A stretch of 64,000 nucleotides of DNA from Citrobacter freundii (GCF_029717145.1 NZ_CP099222.1:1302001-1366000); one strand, 5' to 3'. Shown: positions 39,196-50,355, counted from the stretch's first letter. Made by a program: numbers and translations. Notes: generated by a model not told the origin, from the sequence alone.

Positions 39196-40323
39196 TCAGG
39201 CGACGAGCTGCTCCATGATACGTTGATACATACGGGCAAGCAGCTGCAGGTCGGCGGCATTAACACATTCATTAATTTTATGAATGGTGGCATTGACCGG
39301 CCCAAGTTCTACTACCTGCGCCCCCATGCGGGCAATAAAGCGCCCGTCGGATGTCCCGCCTGTAGTCAGTAACTGCGGTTTAATTTCATTATAGTGCTCA
39401 ATGGCGTTGACCACTGCATCCACCAGTTTACCGCGATCCGTCAGGAACGGCTGACCGGAAAGCCACCAGTCGACGGTATAACGCAGCTGATGCTTATCCA
39501 GCAGCGCCAGCACCCGCGATTTGATCATCTCATCGTTGAGTTCGGTGCTGAACCGGAAGTTGAACTGAACAAAAAGCTCGCCGGGGATGACGTTATTGCT
39601 GCCGGTTCCTGCCTGAATATTGGCAATCTGCATGCTGGTCGCGGGGAAAAATTCATTGCCCTGATCCCATTCAATGCCTACCAGTTCATTCAGCATTGGC
39701 GCAGCGCGGTGCACAGGGTTATCGGCCAGATGCGGATAGGCCACGTGTCCCTGAACCCCGTGAATCGTCAGGTTGCAGGTCAGTGAACCCCGACGCCCGT
39801 TCTTGACCACATCACCGACGATTTCGGTACTGGATGGCTCGCCGACCAGGCAATAGTCCAGTCGTTCGTTGCGGGCCATCAGCGCTTCAACCACCTTCAC
39901 GGTGCCATTTTTCGCGCTGGCTTCTTCATCAGAGGTGATTAAAAATGCCAGACGGCCTTTATGGTTAGGGTGCTGAGCGACGAAACGCTCTGCCGCGACA
40001 ACCATTGCCGCCAGCGATCCTTTCATATCTGCAGCGCCGCGTCCGAACAGCAGGCCGTCGCGGATTGTCGGCTCAAATGGCGGATTGATCCAACGATCAA
40101 CATCACCGGCAGGCACGACGTCGGTGTGACCGGCAAATGCCAGCGTCTCACCGTGTCCGCGCCATGCCCAAAAATTCTGTGTGTCACCAAAATCCATTCG
40201 CTCAACGGTAAAACCTACCGCGCGCAGGCGCTCAATCATTAACGCCTGGCACCCGGCATCATCCGGGCTCAGAGAAGGACGGCGAATAAGCTGCTGTGTC
40301 AGCTCAATAACCGGGCACGACAT
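39196..40323 (-). CDS. dapE: Succinyl-diaminopimelate desuccinylase
   Basis: Zinc enzyme of lysine/diaminopimelate synthesis that releases succinate from SDAP. It is 375 residues, as in E. coli. Metal and catalytic ligands are visible: [12 protein letters not shown] (His about 66), [15 protein letters not shown] (Asp about 99), [12 protein letters not shown] (Glu about 134-135) and a C-terminal His in ATIHKINE. It lies 3 bp after yffB, so the two are likely cotranscribed. Confidence 0.98.
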   Translation of the reverse strand: MSCPVIELTQQLIRRPSLSPDDAGCQALMIERLRAVGFTVERMDFGDTQNFWAWRGHGETLAFAGHTDVVPAGDVDRWINPPFEPTIRDGLLFGRGAADMKGSLAAMVVAAERFVAQHPNHKGRLAFLITSDEEASAKNGTVKVVEALMARNERLDYCLVGEPSSTEIVGDVVKNGRRGSLTCNLTIHGVQGHVAYPHLADNPVHRAAPMLNELVGIEWDQGNEFFPATSMQIANIQAGTGSNNVIPGELFVQFNFRFSTELNDEMIKSRVLALLDKHQLRYTVDWWLSGQPFLTDRGKLVDAVVNAIEHYNEIKPQLLTTGGTSDGRFIARMGAQVVELGPVNATIHKINECVNAADLQLLARMYQRIMEQLVA

Positions 40324-40326
40324 AGA

Positions 40327-40692
40327 CTACACCTCATTACAATCATTAAAAAACTGCATATAACTGGATTCACTAAAACCCAGCAGCATAGGCTTACCCG
40401 GTGCGCAGAGCAATGGGCGTTTGATCATTGCGGGCATTTCAATCATCAACGCGGCCGCGGCGTCCGCAGTGGTGATGCGACTCCGCGTGGTTTCATCCAG
40501 TTTGCGCCAGGTGGTTCCGCGCGTATTGAGCAGCGCCTCCCAACCTAACTCGTTGATAAAAGACTGCATGAGTGCGTGGTCCAGACCGTCAACGCGATAA
40601 TCATGGAAGCGGTACTCAATACCGCGTTCCTCCAGCCAGCGTCGGGCTTTTTTAATCGTATCGCAGTTTTTAATGCCGTAAAGGGTGACCAT
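40327..40692 (-). CDS. yffB: ArsC/Spx-family protein YffB
   Basis: A 121-residue (E. coli 118) glutaredoxin-like protein of the ArsC/Spx family. The active cysteine is in [20 protein letters not shown]; the family arginine is in AMIKRPLL. There is no known substrate. It is directly upstream of dapE in the same direction. The C-terminus ends NDCNEV, slightly longer than in E. coli. Confidence 0.9.
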   Translation of the reverse strand: MVTLYGIKNCDTIKKARRWLEERGIEYRFHDYRVDGLDHALMQSFINELGWEALLNTRGTTWRKLDETTRSRITTADAAAALMIEMPAMIKRPLLCAPGKPMLLGFSESSYMQFFNDCNEV

Positions 40693-41080
40693 TTGAATCC
40701 TTATTGACGTAATTTGAATATTTATTCTTAATCTGTGTTATTGCAGATAATACATAGTGTCACTCAATCGTTATAGAAAAATATAACATTGTTGAACAAC
40801 AGTGAATAATGATTCCTGAAAGTTCCAGAATCATGGATGGCGTAAAATTCAGAATTTACTGCTTTGCATCTGACTGTTTTTCCATCAGAATTATCAAAGT
40901 CGTAGATTATGTATGAATATTTCAAAATATTGCCGTAAGTCACATAAAATTTATGGGTATAGCGCATAGTGATGACATACACCCCACACACGGGAGGATG
41001 CAATCACAACCATTGGTTAAATTGTCTTCTTTTAATGATGATGATTTCGTAGAATGCCCATAATAATAAGAGAGGTTGTT
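40693..41080. other. AT-rich region with one weak open frame
   Basis: 388 bp between the divergent yffB and ypfM. It is AT-rich and should hold the yffB-dapE promoter and the ypfM promoter. Apart from one small open frame on the minus strand (listed separately), nothing stands out. Confidence 0.45.
40764..40967 (-). CDS. Hypothetical 67-residue protein, uncertain
   Basis: An open frame from ATG 40967 of 67 codons, starting MRYTHKFYVTYG and rich in Tyr, Phe, Asn and Asp. Its composition looks protein-like (alternating polar and aromatic residues), but the ribosome site is weak, and alternative starts (TTG at 41003) exist. I recognise no family. It may be chance in an AT-rich spacer. Confidence 0.22.
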   Translation of the reverse strand: MRYTHKFYVTYGNILKYSYIIYDFDNSDGKTVRCKAVNSEFYAIHDSGTFRNHYSLLFNNVIFFYND

Positions 41081-41140
41081 ATGATTGAACGTGAACTGGG
41101 GAACTGGAAAGATTTTATCGAAGTCATGCTTCGTAAATAA
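41081..41140 (+). CDS. ypfM: YpfM, 19-residue small protein
   Basis: The frame encodes MIERELGNWKDFIEVMLRK, identical in form to the small protein YpfM of E. coli, which has been detected as an expressed peptide. AGAGG lies five bases before the ATG. A good bidirectional terminator follows. Function unknown; an amphipathic C-terminal helix is plausible. Confidence 0.9.
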   Translation: MIERELGNWKDFIEVMLRK

Positions 41141-41172
41141 ATTTCTGGCAGACATCCTGATCCCGCAAGGGA

Positions 41173-41208
41173 TAAAAAAAGGCGACTCATAATAAGTCGC
41201 CTTTTTTG
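41173..41208. terminator. Bidirectional terminator between ypfM and acrD
   Basis: AAGGCGACT pairs with AGTCGCCTT across a 7-nt loop, with A-run upstream and T-run downstream, so it can end transcription of ypfM and of acrD, which converge here. Confidence 0.93.
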
Positions 41209-41216
41209 TGCCCTGA

Positions 41217-44200
41217 TTATTCCGGGCGTGGCTTCAACGGGAAGCGCCTGCGTACCAGCACAAAAAACAGCGGCACGAAGTAAATGGCCAAAATGGTGGC
41301 GGATATCATCCCGCCCATCACGCCGGTCCCTACCGCATGCTGACCGCCGGAGCCTGCGCCGCTGCTGATGGTCATCGGCAGCACCCCGAAGATAAACGCC
41401 AGTGAGGTCATTAAAATTGGACGTAAACGCTGACGACAGGCGTGCAGTGTGGCGTCGAGCAAATCGTGTCCTTTTTCATTCATTTCATTGGCGAACTCAA
41501 CAATTAATATCGCGTTTTTCGCCGACAGCCCGATAACCGTTAATAGCCCGACCTGGAAATAAACGTCGTTTTCCAGACCGCGCATCCAGGTCGCCAGCAG
41601 CGCGCCAATCACCCCCAACGGCACTACCAGCATGACGGAGAACGGTACCGACCAGCTTTCGTACAGTGCCGCCAGACACAGGAACACCACCAGCAGCGAA
41701 ATAGCGTACAGGGCAGGGGCCTGAGAGCCCGAGAGCCGTTCCTGGTAAGACATCGCCGTCCATTCGAGGCCAAATCCGGTCGGAAGCTGATGCACCAGCG
41801 ACTCCATCACGTCCATTGCCGTCCCGGTACTGACGCCGGGCGCGGCTTCGCCGACGATCTCGACGGCAGAGTAGCCGTTGTAGCGTTCCAGACGCGGTGA
41901 ACCGGTTTCCCAGCGCGAGGTGGCAAACGCCGAGAACGGCACCATACCACCGCTATTGTTGCGCACGTACCATAGGTTGATGTCGTCAGGGAGCATGCGA
42001 TATTTCGCCGCCGCCTGCACGTAGACTTTTTTCACACGGCCGCGATCCATAAAGTCATTGACGTAACTGGAGCCCCAGGCCGTTTGCAGCGTGTCGTTAA
42101 TATCATCGATAGAAACCCCCAACGCCTGTGCTTTGCGCTGATCGATATCAATTTGCAGCTGCGGGCTGTCGTCGAGGCCATTATGACGTACGCGGGTGAG
42201 AGAGGTGTCCTTCCCGGCAAGTTCTATCAGTTTGTCCCGTGCGGCCATTAACGCGTCATGACCCGCACCGGCGTGATCCTGCAACTCCATATCAAAACCG
42301 GCAGAGCTACCCAGGCCGCTGATGGCCGGAGGGCTGCTGGCAAATACGCGCGCCTCTTTAATCTGGTTAAACGCTTTGGTGGCGCGTTCGATAATGGCAA
42401 ATGAGGTGCCGGTGGTGGCGTCACGATCGTCCCAGTCTTTTAAGCGGACAAACATGCGCGCTACGTTCTGCCCGTTCCCACCAGGGCCAGAGCCGACTGT
42501 TGAGAAGACCGACATGATGTTGTCTTTTTCATGGGTGAAATAATACTTCTCGACTTCTTCCACCACTTTTAACGTCTGCTGCTGCGTGGAACCGCTGGGC
42601 AGCTGTACCGAGGTGGTAAACATGCCGCGGTCTTCCAGCGGCAGGAACGAGGTTGGCAGGCGCAGGAACAGGAATACCATGCTGCCGAGCAGCAAGCCGT
42701 AGATCAGGATCCAGCGCAGGCTGCGATGTAAAATTCGGGCAACGCCTTTTTCATAGCGTTCAGCATTGCGGTTAAACATGCGGTTAAACCAGCCGAAGAA
42801 CCCGGTCTGACCGTGATGTTCGCCCTTATGCAGCGGCTTGAGCAATGTGGCGCACAGGGCCGGGGTCAGGATCATCGCCACCAGCACCGACAGCACCATT
42901 GCCGAGACGATGGTTATCGAGAATTGGCGGTAAATCGCCCCGGTGGTGCCACCGAAGAAGGCCATCGGGATAAATACCGCGGACAGCACCATGGCGATAC
43001 CCACCAGCGCACCCTGGATCTGCCCCATCGATTTCCGCGTGGCTTCACGCGGCGAGAGGCCTTCCTCGCTCATGATGCGCTCGACGTTCTCCACCACCAC
43101 AATGGCGTCATCGACCAGCAATCCGATGGCCAGCACCATCGCAAACATCGTCAGCGTGTTGACGCTGTAGCCAAAGGCGTAGAGCACGGAGAAGGTGCCC
43201 ATTAACACCACCGGGACGGCGATGGTCGGGATAAGCGTCGCACGGAAGTTTTGCAGGAACAGATACATGACGAGGAAGACCAGCGCGATGGCTTCCAGCA
43301 GCGTTTTTACCACGTCGATAATCGACGCTTTGACGAAGGAGGTGGTTTCATACGCCACCTTGTATTCCAGTCCGTGCGGGAAATATTGCGACAGCTCATT
43401 CAGGCGATTGATAACCAGATTCGCTGTCGCCATTTCATTGGCGCCAGAGGCTAATTTAACCCCCAGGCCGGAGGCCGGATTGCCGTTAAAGCGGCTGAGG
43501 TAATCGTATTTCTCTGCGCCCATTTCGACTGTGGCGACGTCGCCCAGTTTGACGTCGGAACCGTCCTGGTTCACGCGCAGCGTAATCGCGCGGAAATCGT
43601 CCGGCGTTTGTAGCAATGACTGAGCATTGATCGTCGCATTCAGCGCCTGTTTGTCCACCGAAGGCGTACCGCCAAGTTGGCCGACTGCAATTTGCGCATT
43701 TTGCGACTCGATAGCGTCAGTGACGTCTTTGGCGGTCATCTGGAAGCTGTTCAGCTTGGCCGGGTCGAGCCAGATACGCATGGAGTATTGAGAGCCGTAG
43801 GCGTCAATATCCCCCACGCCGTTAATACGGCTGAGCGGGTCCTGAATATTACTCGCCACGTAGTCGGCAATATCCTGCTTGTCCATTGAGCCGTCGGTGG
43901 AGACAAAGGCGATAGTCAGGATATTGGTATCCCCGGTTTTACGTACCGTCACCCCCTGATCCTGTACCGCCTGCGGCAGCTTACGCATCGCCGACTGCAG
44001 TTGGTTTTGTACCTGCTGTACGGCTTCGTCAGGATCGGTCCCTGCCACAAAACTGAGTGTCACCGACGCCTGGCCGGTCCCGCTGCTTTGCGACGACATA
44101 TACATCAGGTTATCGAGACCGGTCATGTTCTGTTCGATAACCTGGGTCACGGTGTTTTCCAGCGTTTGTGCCGACGCGCCTGGATAGTTCGCGGTGACGC

Positions 44201-44330
44201 GCACGTTCGGCGGCGCCAGATCGGGATATTGCTCAACGGGCAGCGAAAAAATAGCCAGGGTTCCTGTGAGACACAACAGGATAGCTAACACCCAGGCAAA
44301 AATGGGGCGATCGATAAAAAAATTCGCCAT
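41217..44330 (-). CDS. acrD: Aminoglycoside/multidrug RND efflux pump AcrD
   Basis: An inner-membrane proton-driven pump of the RND family that works with AcrA and TolC; exports aminoglycosides, beta-lactams and other amphiphiles. It is 1,037 residues, the E. coli length, with two six-helix halves and two large periplasmic loops. The proton relay Asp pair is in [18 protein letters not shown], with Lys in [13 protein letters not shown] region. No adaptor gene is adjacent, as usual for acrD. A BaeR-type box lies upstream. Confidence 0.97.
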   Translation of the reverse strand: MANFFIDRPIFAWVLAILLCLTGTLAIFSLPVEQYPDLAPPNVRVTANYPGASAQTLENTVTQVIEQNMTGLDNLMYMSSQSSGTGQASVTLSFVAGTDPDEAVQQVQNQLQSAMRKLPQAVQDQGVTVRKTGDTNILTIAFVSTDGSMDKQDIADYVASNIQDPLSRINGVGDIDAYGSQYSMRIWLDPAKLNSFQMTAKDVTDAIESQNAQIAVGQLGGTPSVDKQALNATINAQSLLQTPDDFRAITLRVNQDGSDVKLGDVATVEMGAEKYDYLSRFNGNPASGLGVKLASGANEMATANLVINRLNELSQYFPHGLEYKVAYETTSFVKASIIDVVKTLLEAIALVFLVMYLFLQNFRATLIPTIAVPVVLMGTFSVLYAFGYSVNTLTMFAMVLAIGLLVDDAIVVVENVERIMSEEGLSPREATRKSMGQIQGALVGIAMVLSAVFIPMAFFGGTTGAIYRQFSITIVSAMVLSVLVAMILTPALCATLLKPLHKGEHHGQTGFFGWFNRMFNRNAERYEKGVARILHRSLRWILIYGLLLGSMVFLFLRLPTSFLPLEDRGMFTTSVQLPSGSTQQQTLKVVEEVEKYYFTHEKDNIMSVFSTVGSGPGGNGQNVARMFVRLKDWDDRDATTGTSFAIIERATKAFNQIKEARVFASSPPAISGLGSSAGFDMELQDHAGAGHDALMAARDKLIELAGKDTSLTRVRHNGLDDSPQLQIDIDQRKAQALGVSIDDINDTLQTAWGSSYVNDFMDRGRVKKVYVQAAAKYRMLPDDINLWYVRNNSGGMVPFSAFATSRWETGSPRLERYNGYSAVEIVGEAAPGVSTGTAMDVMESLVHQLPTGFGLEWTAMSYQERLSGSQAPALYAISLLVVFLCLAALYESWSVPFSVMLVVPLGVIGALLATWMRGLENDVYFQVGLLTVIGLSAKNAILIVEFANEMNEKGHDLLDATLHACRQRLRPILMTSLAFIFGVLPMTISSGAGSGGQHAVGTGVMGGMISATILAIYFVPLFFVLVRRRFPLKPRPE

Positions 44331-44400
44331 TAAAAGGGGACCTCGTGTTTCTGCGTATATTTGTGGGTATGACCTGCTTCACTGTAGCGGCAAGGTACGA

Positions 44401-44418
44401 GCCAAACGTGGAGAAAAA
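44401..44418 (-). promoter_or_regulatory. BaeR-type box upstream of acrD
   Basis: On the minus strand this reads TTTTTCTCCACGTTTGGC, close to the BaeR consensus TTTTTCTCCATNATTGGC, 71-88 bp before the acrD ATG. BaeSR envelope-stress signalling activates acrD in E. coli and Salmonella. Confidence 0.7.
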
Positions 44419-44470
44419 AAGAAGATAATGTAAATTATCATACGCGTTTACAGCGTACCTTTCGTGCCAA

Positions 44471-44502
44471 CGCCGTCTGGACTGGGTGCAGACCAGACGG
44501 CG
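44471..44502 (-). terminator. Hairpin after narQ
   Basis: CGCCGTCTGG and CCAGACGGCG form a perfect 10-bp stem with a 12-nt loop, 12 bp past the narQ stop. The T-tract is missing, so termination is likely weak or Rho-assisted. Confidence 0.6.
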
Positions 44503-44514
44503 CATTGCTGTTCT

Positions 44515-46212
44515 TTACGTTAGCTGACTTTCCGTCTCTGCCGATCGAAAACTAATGCTGACCAGCGTTCCGCCCCCGGAGGGTTGCGAGAAGGTCAGTG
44601 TACCGCTGAGTCTTTCTGCTCGCTCACGCATAATATTCAAACCATAGTGTCCCGCGGGTTCTTGCGGGTCACCGATACCGACGCCGTTATCGCGGATATA
44701 CACGGTATGATTCCCATCCGGCGCGGTCACGCAGCTGACGGCAATTTCGCTCGCACTGGCGTGTTTAATGGCGTTCAACACTGCTTCACGAACGATCTGC
44801 AACAGGTGCACCTGCATTTGCGCATCCAGTGCCAGCGTCGGTAACCGGCAATCGAGCGTCAGTTTAGCCGAAGTTTGGTTTTGCAGAGTTTCCAGCATTT
44901 CGTGCAGGGCAGAAGGCAGATCGGCCTGCTGTAAGGTCAGGCGGAAGGTGGTGAGCAGCTCGCGCAACTGGCGATACGCATCATTCAACGCCTGGGAGAA
45001 ATCGGCCATGATGCCCTGCGCCGGGGCATTATCTTCCGGAATCGAACGCTTCAGTAGCGTTAACTGAATGCGCAAATAAGACAGCACCTGCGCCAGCGAG
45101 TCGTGGAGTTCACGCGCGATGGTCGCTCGCTCTTCCATTAACAACAGCTGCTGAAAATGTTTTTGCGCCTGATTGAAGTACAGCCCGCGACCCAGCATGG
45201 TTGACACGCTATTAAGCAGCGGTGTGGACGCACTTACGTTAGGGCTTTGCCAGTGTAGTTCACCATAGACGGTCTCTTGCATGGTGACCGGCAGGATCTG
45301 CATCGGCAGGTCGGGGCTTTTCGTTCCTTCGCTGATCCGCCAGTTATCCCCGACGGTGAGTTCCAGGAAATATGCAGCGTCGTGCTCGCGAACGATCTGT
45401 AAAATATGGCGGAAGCAGTGCACGTCAATTTGGCTGGTATTCAGCGCCTGAGAGCACTGATACAGCACTTCCAGGCGGCGATTGGCTTCGTGAAGGTCGT
45501 GTGTTTTCTCCGCCACGGAGGCTTCCAGCGAGCGGTACAGTTTATGCAGTTCACTCGACATCTGGCTAAACGTCTTCGCCAGCAGCCCCAGTTCGTTGGG
45601 CAAGCCGGTATCCAGTTGGGGGATATCAAACTGACCGTGTTCAATCTGCTGGCTGGCCATCACCAGGTTATTGAGTGGACGTACTACCTGCTGGCGAATA
45701 CGCCGCAAAGTAAAGAACACCAGGGTGAATATGCCGATCCCGCCCGCCAGCGATATGCCAAACACCAGCATCACTTTGCGCTCAGCATAATGCTGCAGCG
45801 CCAGAACGAAGAGGTCGATTTGATTGACATAGTTGTTGATATTGGCCTGATACCAGGGCAAATCGCCGCTTATCAGTCGGGTGTTCATTTCCAGCCAGTT
45901 CGCATGCAGACGTCCATAGCGGCTTTTTACCGCCTCTGGAACATACCAGGCGTTCAGATTTTGTAATGCCGGCGCGTTTAACGCCTGCTGGAAAAGCTGG
46001 CGGTGGGCGTTGAGTTGTGGGCTTTGGCTTTGCAGGTCATACCCCAGCCGATAACTTTGCATACGCAGGGAACCGGCAATATTAATTGCCTCCGCGTCGC
46101 GCAAACTGCTGGTGAGCGTAAGCAACGCAATGCCCGTAGAGAGAATTGACAGCAGCACGATGTAGAAAAAAGCCTTGGCTAAACTGGCCGAGACAGGACG
46201 CTTTACCGTCAC
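44515..46212 (-). CDS. narQ: Nitrate/nitrite sensor histidine kinase NarQ
   Basis: Inner-membrane kinase that responds to nitrate and nitrite and phosphorylates NarL and NarP. It is 565 residues from the GTG at 46212 (xTVKRPVSASLAKAFF), which has GAGG eight bases before it and aligns with the E. coli start. Two membrane segments flank a periplasmic helical sensor with the P-box SLRMQSYRLGYDL. HAMP, a GAF-like region, the HisKA_3 box ARELHDSLAQVLSYLR (phospho-His) and an ATPase domain with IRDNGVGIGD follow. Divergent from aegA. Confidence 0.96.
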   Translation of the reverse strand: MTVKRPVSASLAKAFFYIVLLSILSTGIALLTLTSSLRDAEAINIAGSLRMQSYRLGYDLQSQSPQLNAHRQLFQQALNAPALQNLNAWYVPEAVKSRYGRLHANWLEMNTRLISGDLPWYQANINNYVNQIDLFVLALQHYAERKVMLVFGISLAGGIGIFTLVFFTLRRIRQQVVRPLNNLVMASQQIEHGQFDIPQLDTGLPNELGLLAKTFSQMSSELHKLYRSLEASVAEKTHDLHEANRRLEVLYQCSQALNTSQIDVHCFRHILQIVREHDAAYFLELTVGDNWRISEGTKSPDLPMQILPVTMQETVYGELHWQSPNVSASTPLLNSVSTMLGRGLYFNQAQKHFQQLLLMEERATIARELHDSLAQVLSYLRIQLTLLKRSIPEDNAPAQGIMADFSQALNDAYRQLRELLTTFRLTLQQADLPSALHEMLETLQNQTSAKLTLDCRLPTLALDAQMQVHLLQIVREAVLNAIKHASASEIAVSCVTAPDGNHTVYIRDNGVGIGDPQEPAGHYGLNIMRERAERLSGTLTFSQPSGGGTLVSISFRSAETESQLT

Positions 46213-46476
46213 TCGCACATCCTCACACAATGCGCCTCGCGCCTGGTTGCAGCCCGAACGACTCAGTGTATTTGTTAAATGTTAATAAAATCGCCATGAA
46301 ACAGGATGGTAACTGAAACACAATTTCATATGCGATGAAATAAATTGATCTGCCACAGGTTCTGGATAAATAGTTGTACTTTCTGGGCAAATGGACATTG
46401 CCGCTCGCTTCAGGGTCGGTTAATAACAACAGTCATATAAAGAATAAGGTTTTTGCAACCAAAAAAGAAGGAAGCC
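46213..46476. other. narQ-aegA divergent control region
   Basis: 264 bp of AT-rich sequence between divergent starts, expected to hold both promoters. AegA is FNR/Nar-regulated in E. coli, but I could not fix a convincing FNR box by eye. Confidence 0.4.
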
Positions 46477-48456
46477 ATGAATCGTTTTATTATGGTCAAC
46501 AGCCAACAGTGCCTGGGATGCCACGCCTGTGAGGTCGCCTGTGTCATGGCGCATAACGATGAGCGGCATGTCCTGAGCCAACGGCATTTTCAGCCGCGCA
46601 TTACCGTCATCAAACATCAACACCAGCGCAGTGCGGTGACTTGCCGCCACTGTGAAGACGCGCCCTGTGCCAGAAGCTGTCCGAATGGCGCAATCAGTCA
46701 TGACAATGACAGCGTGCAGGTGAACGCGAAAAAGTGTATTGGCTGTAAATCCTGCGTTGTTGCCTGTCCTTTTGGCACGATGCAGATCGTACTGACTCCC
46801 GTGGCGAAAGGAAAGGTGAAAGCGACCGCGCATAAGTGCGATTTGTGTCAGGGGCGGGAAGAAGGACCGGCCTGCGTTGAGAACTGTCCGGCGCAGGCGC
46901 TACAGCAGGTGACTGAAAGCTCACTTGCCGGTCTTTCAAAAGCACGCAGGCTGCGCGCAGCCAGTCAGGAGTGTCAACCCTGGCATGCGATTGCCAGCGG
47001 AGTGACGCAGCATGTCACCAGTAAAGTTGAACAAATGCGGGCCACGCCCCCGCGCGGTGAGCCCGATAAACTGCCGATTGAAGCCCGTAAAACCAGCTTT
47101 GATGAAATTTATTTGCCGTTCCGCACGGCGCAGGCTGAACGGGAAGCCTCCCGCTGCCTGAAGTGTGGCGAGCACAGTATTTGCGAGTGGACGTGCCCGC
47201 TGCACAACCATATTCCACAGTGGATCGAACTGGTGAAAGCCGGAAATATTGACGCAGCGGTTGAGCTTTCGCACCAGACCAACTGTCTGCCGGAAATTAC
47301 CGGACGCGTCTGTCCGCAGGACCGGCTCTGCGAAGGGGCTTGTACGGTACGTGATGAACACGGTGCGGTCACCATTGGCAATATTGAACGTTACATCTCC
47401 GACCGCGCGTTGAGCAAAGGGTGGAGACCGGACCTAAGTCATGTACAGAAAGCCGATAAACATGTCGCCATTATCGGTGCGGGGCCGGCGGGGCTGGCTT
47501 GTGCGGATGTGTTAGCCCGCAACGGCGTTAGCACCACCGTCTTCGATCGCCATCCTGAAATTGGCGGCTTACTGACGTTTGGTATTCCGGCCTTCAAACT
47601 GGATAAATCATTGCTGGCGCGCCGTCGTGAAATCTTCAGTGCCATGGGTATTCATTTCGAGCTGAACTGCGAAGTCGGCAAGGACGTGACGCTGGCTGCG
47701 TTGCTGGAAGACTACGATGCGGTGTTCGTGGGCGTCGGGACCTATCGTTCGATGAAAGCGGATCTGCCGAATGAAGACGCCCCCGGTGTGTATGACGCGC
47801 TACCGTTCCTGATTGCCAATACCAAGCAGGTGATGGGACTGGATGAACTGCCAGAGGAGCCGTTTATTGACACCGCCGGACTTAACGTCGTTGTCCTCGG
47901 CGGCGGCGATACGGCCATGGACTGCGTGCGTACCGCGCTGCGCCACGGGGCAAGCCAGGTCACCTGCGCTTACCGTCGGGATGAAGCCAACATGCCCGGC
48001 TCGAAAAAAGAGGTCAAAAATGCCCGCGAAGAGGGGGCTAACTTTGAATTTAACGTCCAGCCGGTTGAGCTGGTGCTGAATGCTGAAGGGCGCGTCAGCG
48101 GCGTGCGTTTCTTACGCACCCAACTCGGTGAACCTGATGCGCAGGGGCGGCAGCGTCCGGTTCCCATCGCCGGGAGTGAATTTGTGATGCCTGCCGATGC
48201 GGTGATCATGGCGTTTGGTTTTCATCCGCACGGCATGCCATGGCTGGAGGCGCACGGCGTGAAGGTTGATAGCTGGGGGCGGATCGCTGCGGACGTTGAG
48301 AGCGCTTACCGTTATCAAACCACGAACCCGAAGATTTTTGCCGGGGGGGATGCGGTGCGCGGAGCCGATCTGGTGGTGACGGCCATGGCGGAAGGGCGTC
48401 ATGCCGCACAGGGGATCGTCGACTGGCTGGGTATAAAATCAGTTAAATCTCACTAA
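46477..48456 (+). CDS. aegA: AegA, iron-sulfur oxidoreductase
   Basis: A 659-residue protein, the E. coli length, from the ATG at 46477. An N-terminal 4Fe-4S ferredoxin module has CLGCHACEVAC, CRHCEDAPCARSCP and CIGCKSCVVACPFGTM. A GltD-like (glutamate synthase small subunit) part follows, with CLKCGEHSICEWTCPLHNHI, the FAD-binding IIGAGPAGLACADVLA and a second nucleotide fold with VVLGGGDTAMDCVRTA. In E. coli it is linked to anaerobic urate breakdown; the electron acceptor chain is not fully defined. Confidence 0.95.
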   Translation: MNRFIMVNSQQCLGCHACEVACVMAHNDERHVLSQRHFQPRITVIKHQHQRSAVTCRHCEDAPCARSCPNGAISHDNDSVQVNAKKCIGCKSCVVACPFGTMQIVLTPVAKGKVKATAHKCDLCQGREEGPACVENCPAQALQQVTESSLAGLSKARRLRAASQECQPWHAIASGVTQHVTSKVEQMRATPPRGEPDKLPIEARKTSFDEIYLPFRTAQAEREASRCLKCGEHSICEWTCPLHNHIPQWIELVKAGNIDAAVELSHQTNCLPEITGRVCPQDRLCEGACTVRDEHGAVTIGNIERYISDRALSKGWRPDLSHVQKADKHVAIIGAGPAGLACADVLARNGVSTTVFDRHPEIGGLLTFGIPAFKLDKSLLARRREIFSAMGIHFELNCEVGKDVTLAALLEDYDAVFVGVGTYRSMKADLPNEDAPGVYDALPFLIANTKQVMGLDELPEEPFIDTAGLNVVVLGGGDTAMDCVRTALRHGASQVTCAYRRDEANMPGSKKEVKNAREEGANFEFNVQPVELVLNAEGRVSGVRFLRTQLGEPDAQGRQRPVPIAGSEFVMPADAVIMAFGFHPHGMPWLEAHGVKVDSWGRIAADVESAYRYQTTNPKIFAGGDAVRGADLVVTAMAEGRHAAQGIVDWLGIKSVKSH

Positions 48457-48463
48457 TCAGCGG

Positions 48464-48546
48464 GTAGGCCGGATAAAACGCGTTAGCGTTGCCATCCGGC
48501 AATGTGCCGTATGTAGGTCTGATGGCGCTTCGCTTATCAGGCCTAC
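48464..48546. repeat. BIME between aegA and nudK
   Basis: REP cores GTAGGCCGGATAAAACGCG...GCCATCCGGC and GTAGGTCTGATGGCGC...CTTATCAGGCCTAC form a composite element. Confidence 0.85.
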
Positions 48547-48612
48547 ATTGTTCTAAGACAAACCCGGTTTCACGGCGTAGTATTATTGCTCACTTCTCTC
48601 CGTGGAGCCGGT

Positions 48613-49191
48613 ATGTCGCAAAAAATTACCCTCATCAAAGACAAAGTCCTTTCCGATAACTACTTCATCCTGCGCAATATCACCTATGAACTGACCCGTA
48701 GCAACGGCGAGGTCATCCGCCACAAACGCGAGGTTTACGATCGCGGTAACGGGGCCACCATCCTGCTGTATAACCCGGAGAAAAAGACCGTGGTGTTGAT
48801 CCGCCAGTTTCGCGTCGCGACCTGGGTCAACGGTAACGAAAGCGGACAGCTAATAGAAACCTGCGCCGGACTGCTGGACAACGACGAGCCGGAAGCCTGC
48901 ATTCGCAAAGAGGCGATAGAAGAGACCGGCTATGAAGTGGGTGAGGTGCGTAAACTGTTTGAGTTGTACATGTCGCCGGGCGGCGTGACCGAATTAATCC
49001 ACTTTTTTATCGCGCAATACAGTGACAGCCAGCGGGCGAATGCCGGCGGCGGCGTTGAAGATGAAGATATTGAGGTTCTGGAGCTCCCCTTCACGCAGGC
49101 GCTGGAGATGATCAAAACCGGTGAGATCCGAGATGGTAAAACGGTGCTATTGCTGAACTATTTGCAGTCGTCACATCTCATGGACTCATGA
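48613..49191 (+). CDS. nudK: GDP-mannose pyrophosphatase NudK
   Basis: A 192-residue Nudix hydrolase (E. coli 191) that splits GDP-mannose into GMP and mannose-1-phosphate. The Nudix box runs from [13 protein letters not shown] to KEAIEETGY (about 87-108). The ATG at 48613 ([18 protein letters not shown]) matches the homologue; an in-frame TTG nine codons upstream is less likely. Confidence 0.95.
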   Translation: MSQKITLIKDKVLSDNYFILRNITYELTRSNGEVIRHKREVYDRGNGATILLYNPEKKTVVLIRQFRVATWVNGNESGQLIETCAGLLDNDEPEACIRKEAIEETGYEVGEVRKLFELYMSPGGVTELIHFFIAQYSDSQRANAGGGVEDEDIEVLELPFTQALEMIKTGEIRDGKTVLLLNYLQSSHLMDS

Positions 49192-49311
49192 TCGGGATTT
49201 ATATTTCTTTACAAAATAACGGCCAATCCGACGATTCTGATTGAGCCTCATCAATCGCGCAAGGAAGATACGGCTCAGGTTGTTGGTTTTGACTTCGGGG
49301 TTGTACCGTCC

Positions 49312-50355
49312 ATGCGCTATCGCGTTATTTTCATCTTTCTGCTCGGTTTGCTGCCGGTCCGCTTTTTGTGGGCGGCTCCTGCGCAGCAGGCATTTTCCGA
49401 CTGGCAGGTGACCTGCAATAACCAGAATTTTTGCGTGGCGCGCAATACCGGTGAACATCACGGCCTGGTGATGACCCTAAGCCGCAGCGCCGGGGCGCAT
49501 ACCGACGCGGTGTTGCGCATCGAACTGGGGGGACTGGACTCCCCCGATGCCAAAGAGGCAGATATTGCGCCGCGTTTGCTGCTCGACGGCGCACCGCTGC
49601 CGTTGACCGGTGAACACTGGAATATAACGCCCTGGCATCTGATGACTGACGATCCTGTCACCATTAGCGCCTTTTTACAGACCGTGCAAAACGCGCAGGC
49701 TATTACCCTGCAAAAAGGGGGGCAAACCCTGTCGCTGACAGGACTGAAAGCCGCGCTGTTGTTTATTGACGCACAGCAAAAACGTGTAGGCAGTGAAACC
49801 GCCTGGATACAAAAAGGTGACGAGCCGCCGCTCAGCGTGCCGCCGGCACCCGCCCTGAAAGGTGTGGCCATCGTGAATCCCACGCCAACGCCGCTGTCTG
49901 AACAAGAACGCAACGACCTACTGGATTACGGGAACTGGCGGATAAACGGGTTGCGTTGTTCGCTCGACCCGATGCGTCGCGAGGTGCGGGTGTCTGCGTT
50001 AACGGACGACAAAGCGCTGCTGATGATCGGCTGTGAGGCCGGGGCATATAACACCATCGATTTGGCGTGGATTGTGTCCCGCAGCAAACCGCTGACCTCC
50101 CGCTCCGTGCGGTTGAGTCTGCCGTTTAAAACGGATGCAGAAAGCAATGATATGGAGTTGACCAATGCTGCGTTCGATGAAAAATCGCGCGAGCTGATTA
50201 CGCTCGCCAAGGGCCGAGGGTTGTCGGACTGCGGTATCCAGACGCGCTGGCGTTTTGACGGCCAGCGTTTTCGTCTGGTGCGTTATGCGCAGGAGCCAAG
50301 CTGTGATAACTGGCATGGCCCCGACGCCTGGCCCACATTGTGGATCACCCGTTAA
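49312..50355 (+). CDS. ypfG: YpfG, DUF1176 exported protein
   Basis: A 347-residue protein with an N-terminal signal peptide (hydrophobic run [15 protein letters not shown], then [11 protein letters not shown]), so it is probably periplasmic. The body matches E. coli YpfG ([35 protein letters not shown]; a C-terminus [12 protein letters not shown]). Four cysteines could pair. Function unknown. Its 3' end overlaps the tktB 3' end by 11 bp on the opposite strand. Confidence 0.88.
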   Translation: MRYRVIFIFLLGLLPVRFLWAAPAQQAFSDWQVTCNNQNFCVARNTGEHHGLVMTLSRSAGAHTDAVLRIELGGLDSPDAKEADIAPRLLLDGAPLPLTGEHWNITPWHLMTDDPVTISAFLQTVQNAQAITLQKGGQTLSLTGLKAALLFIDAQQKRVGSETAWIQKGDEPPLSVPPAPALKGVAIVNPTPTPLSEQERNDLLDYGNWRINGLRCSLDPMRREVRVSALTDDKALLMIGCEAGAYNTIDLAWIVSRSKPLTSRSVRLSLPFKTDAESNDMELTNAAFDEKSRELITLAKGRGLSDCGIQTRWRFDGQRFRLVRYAQEPSCDNWHGPDAWPTLWITR

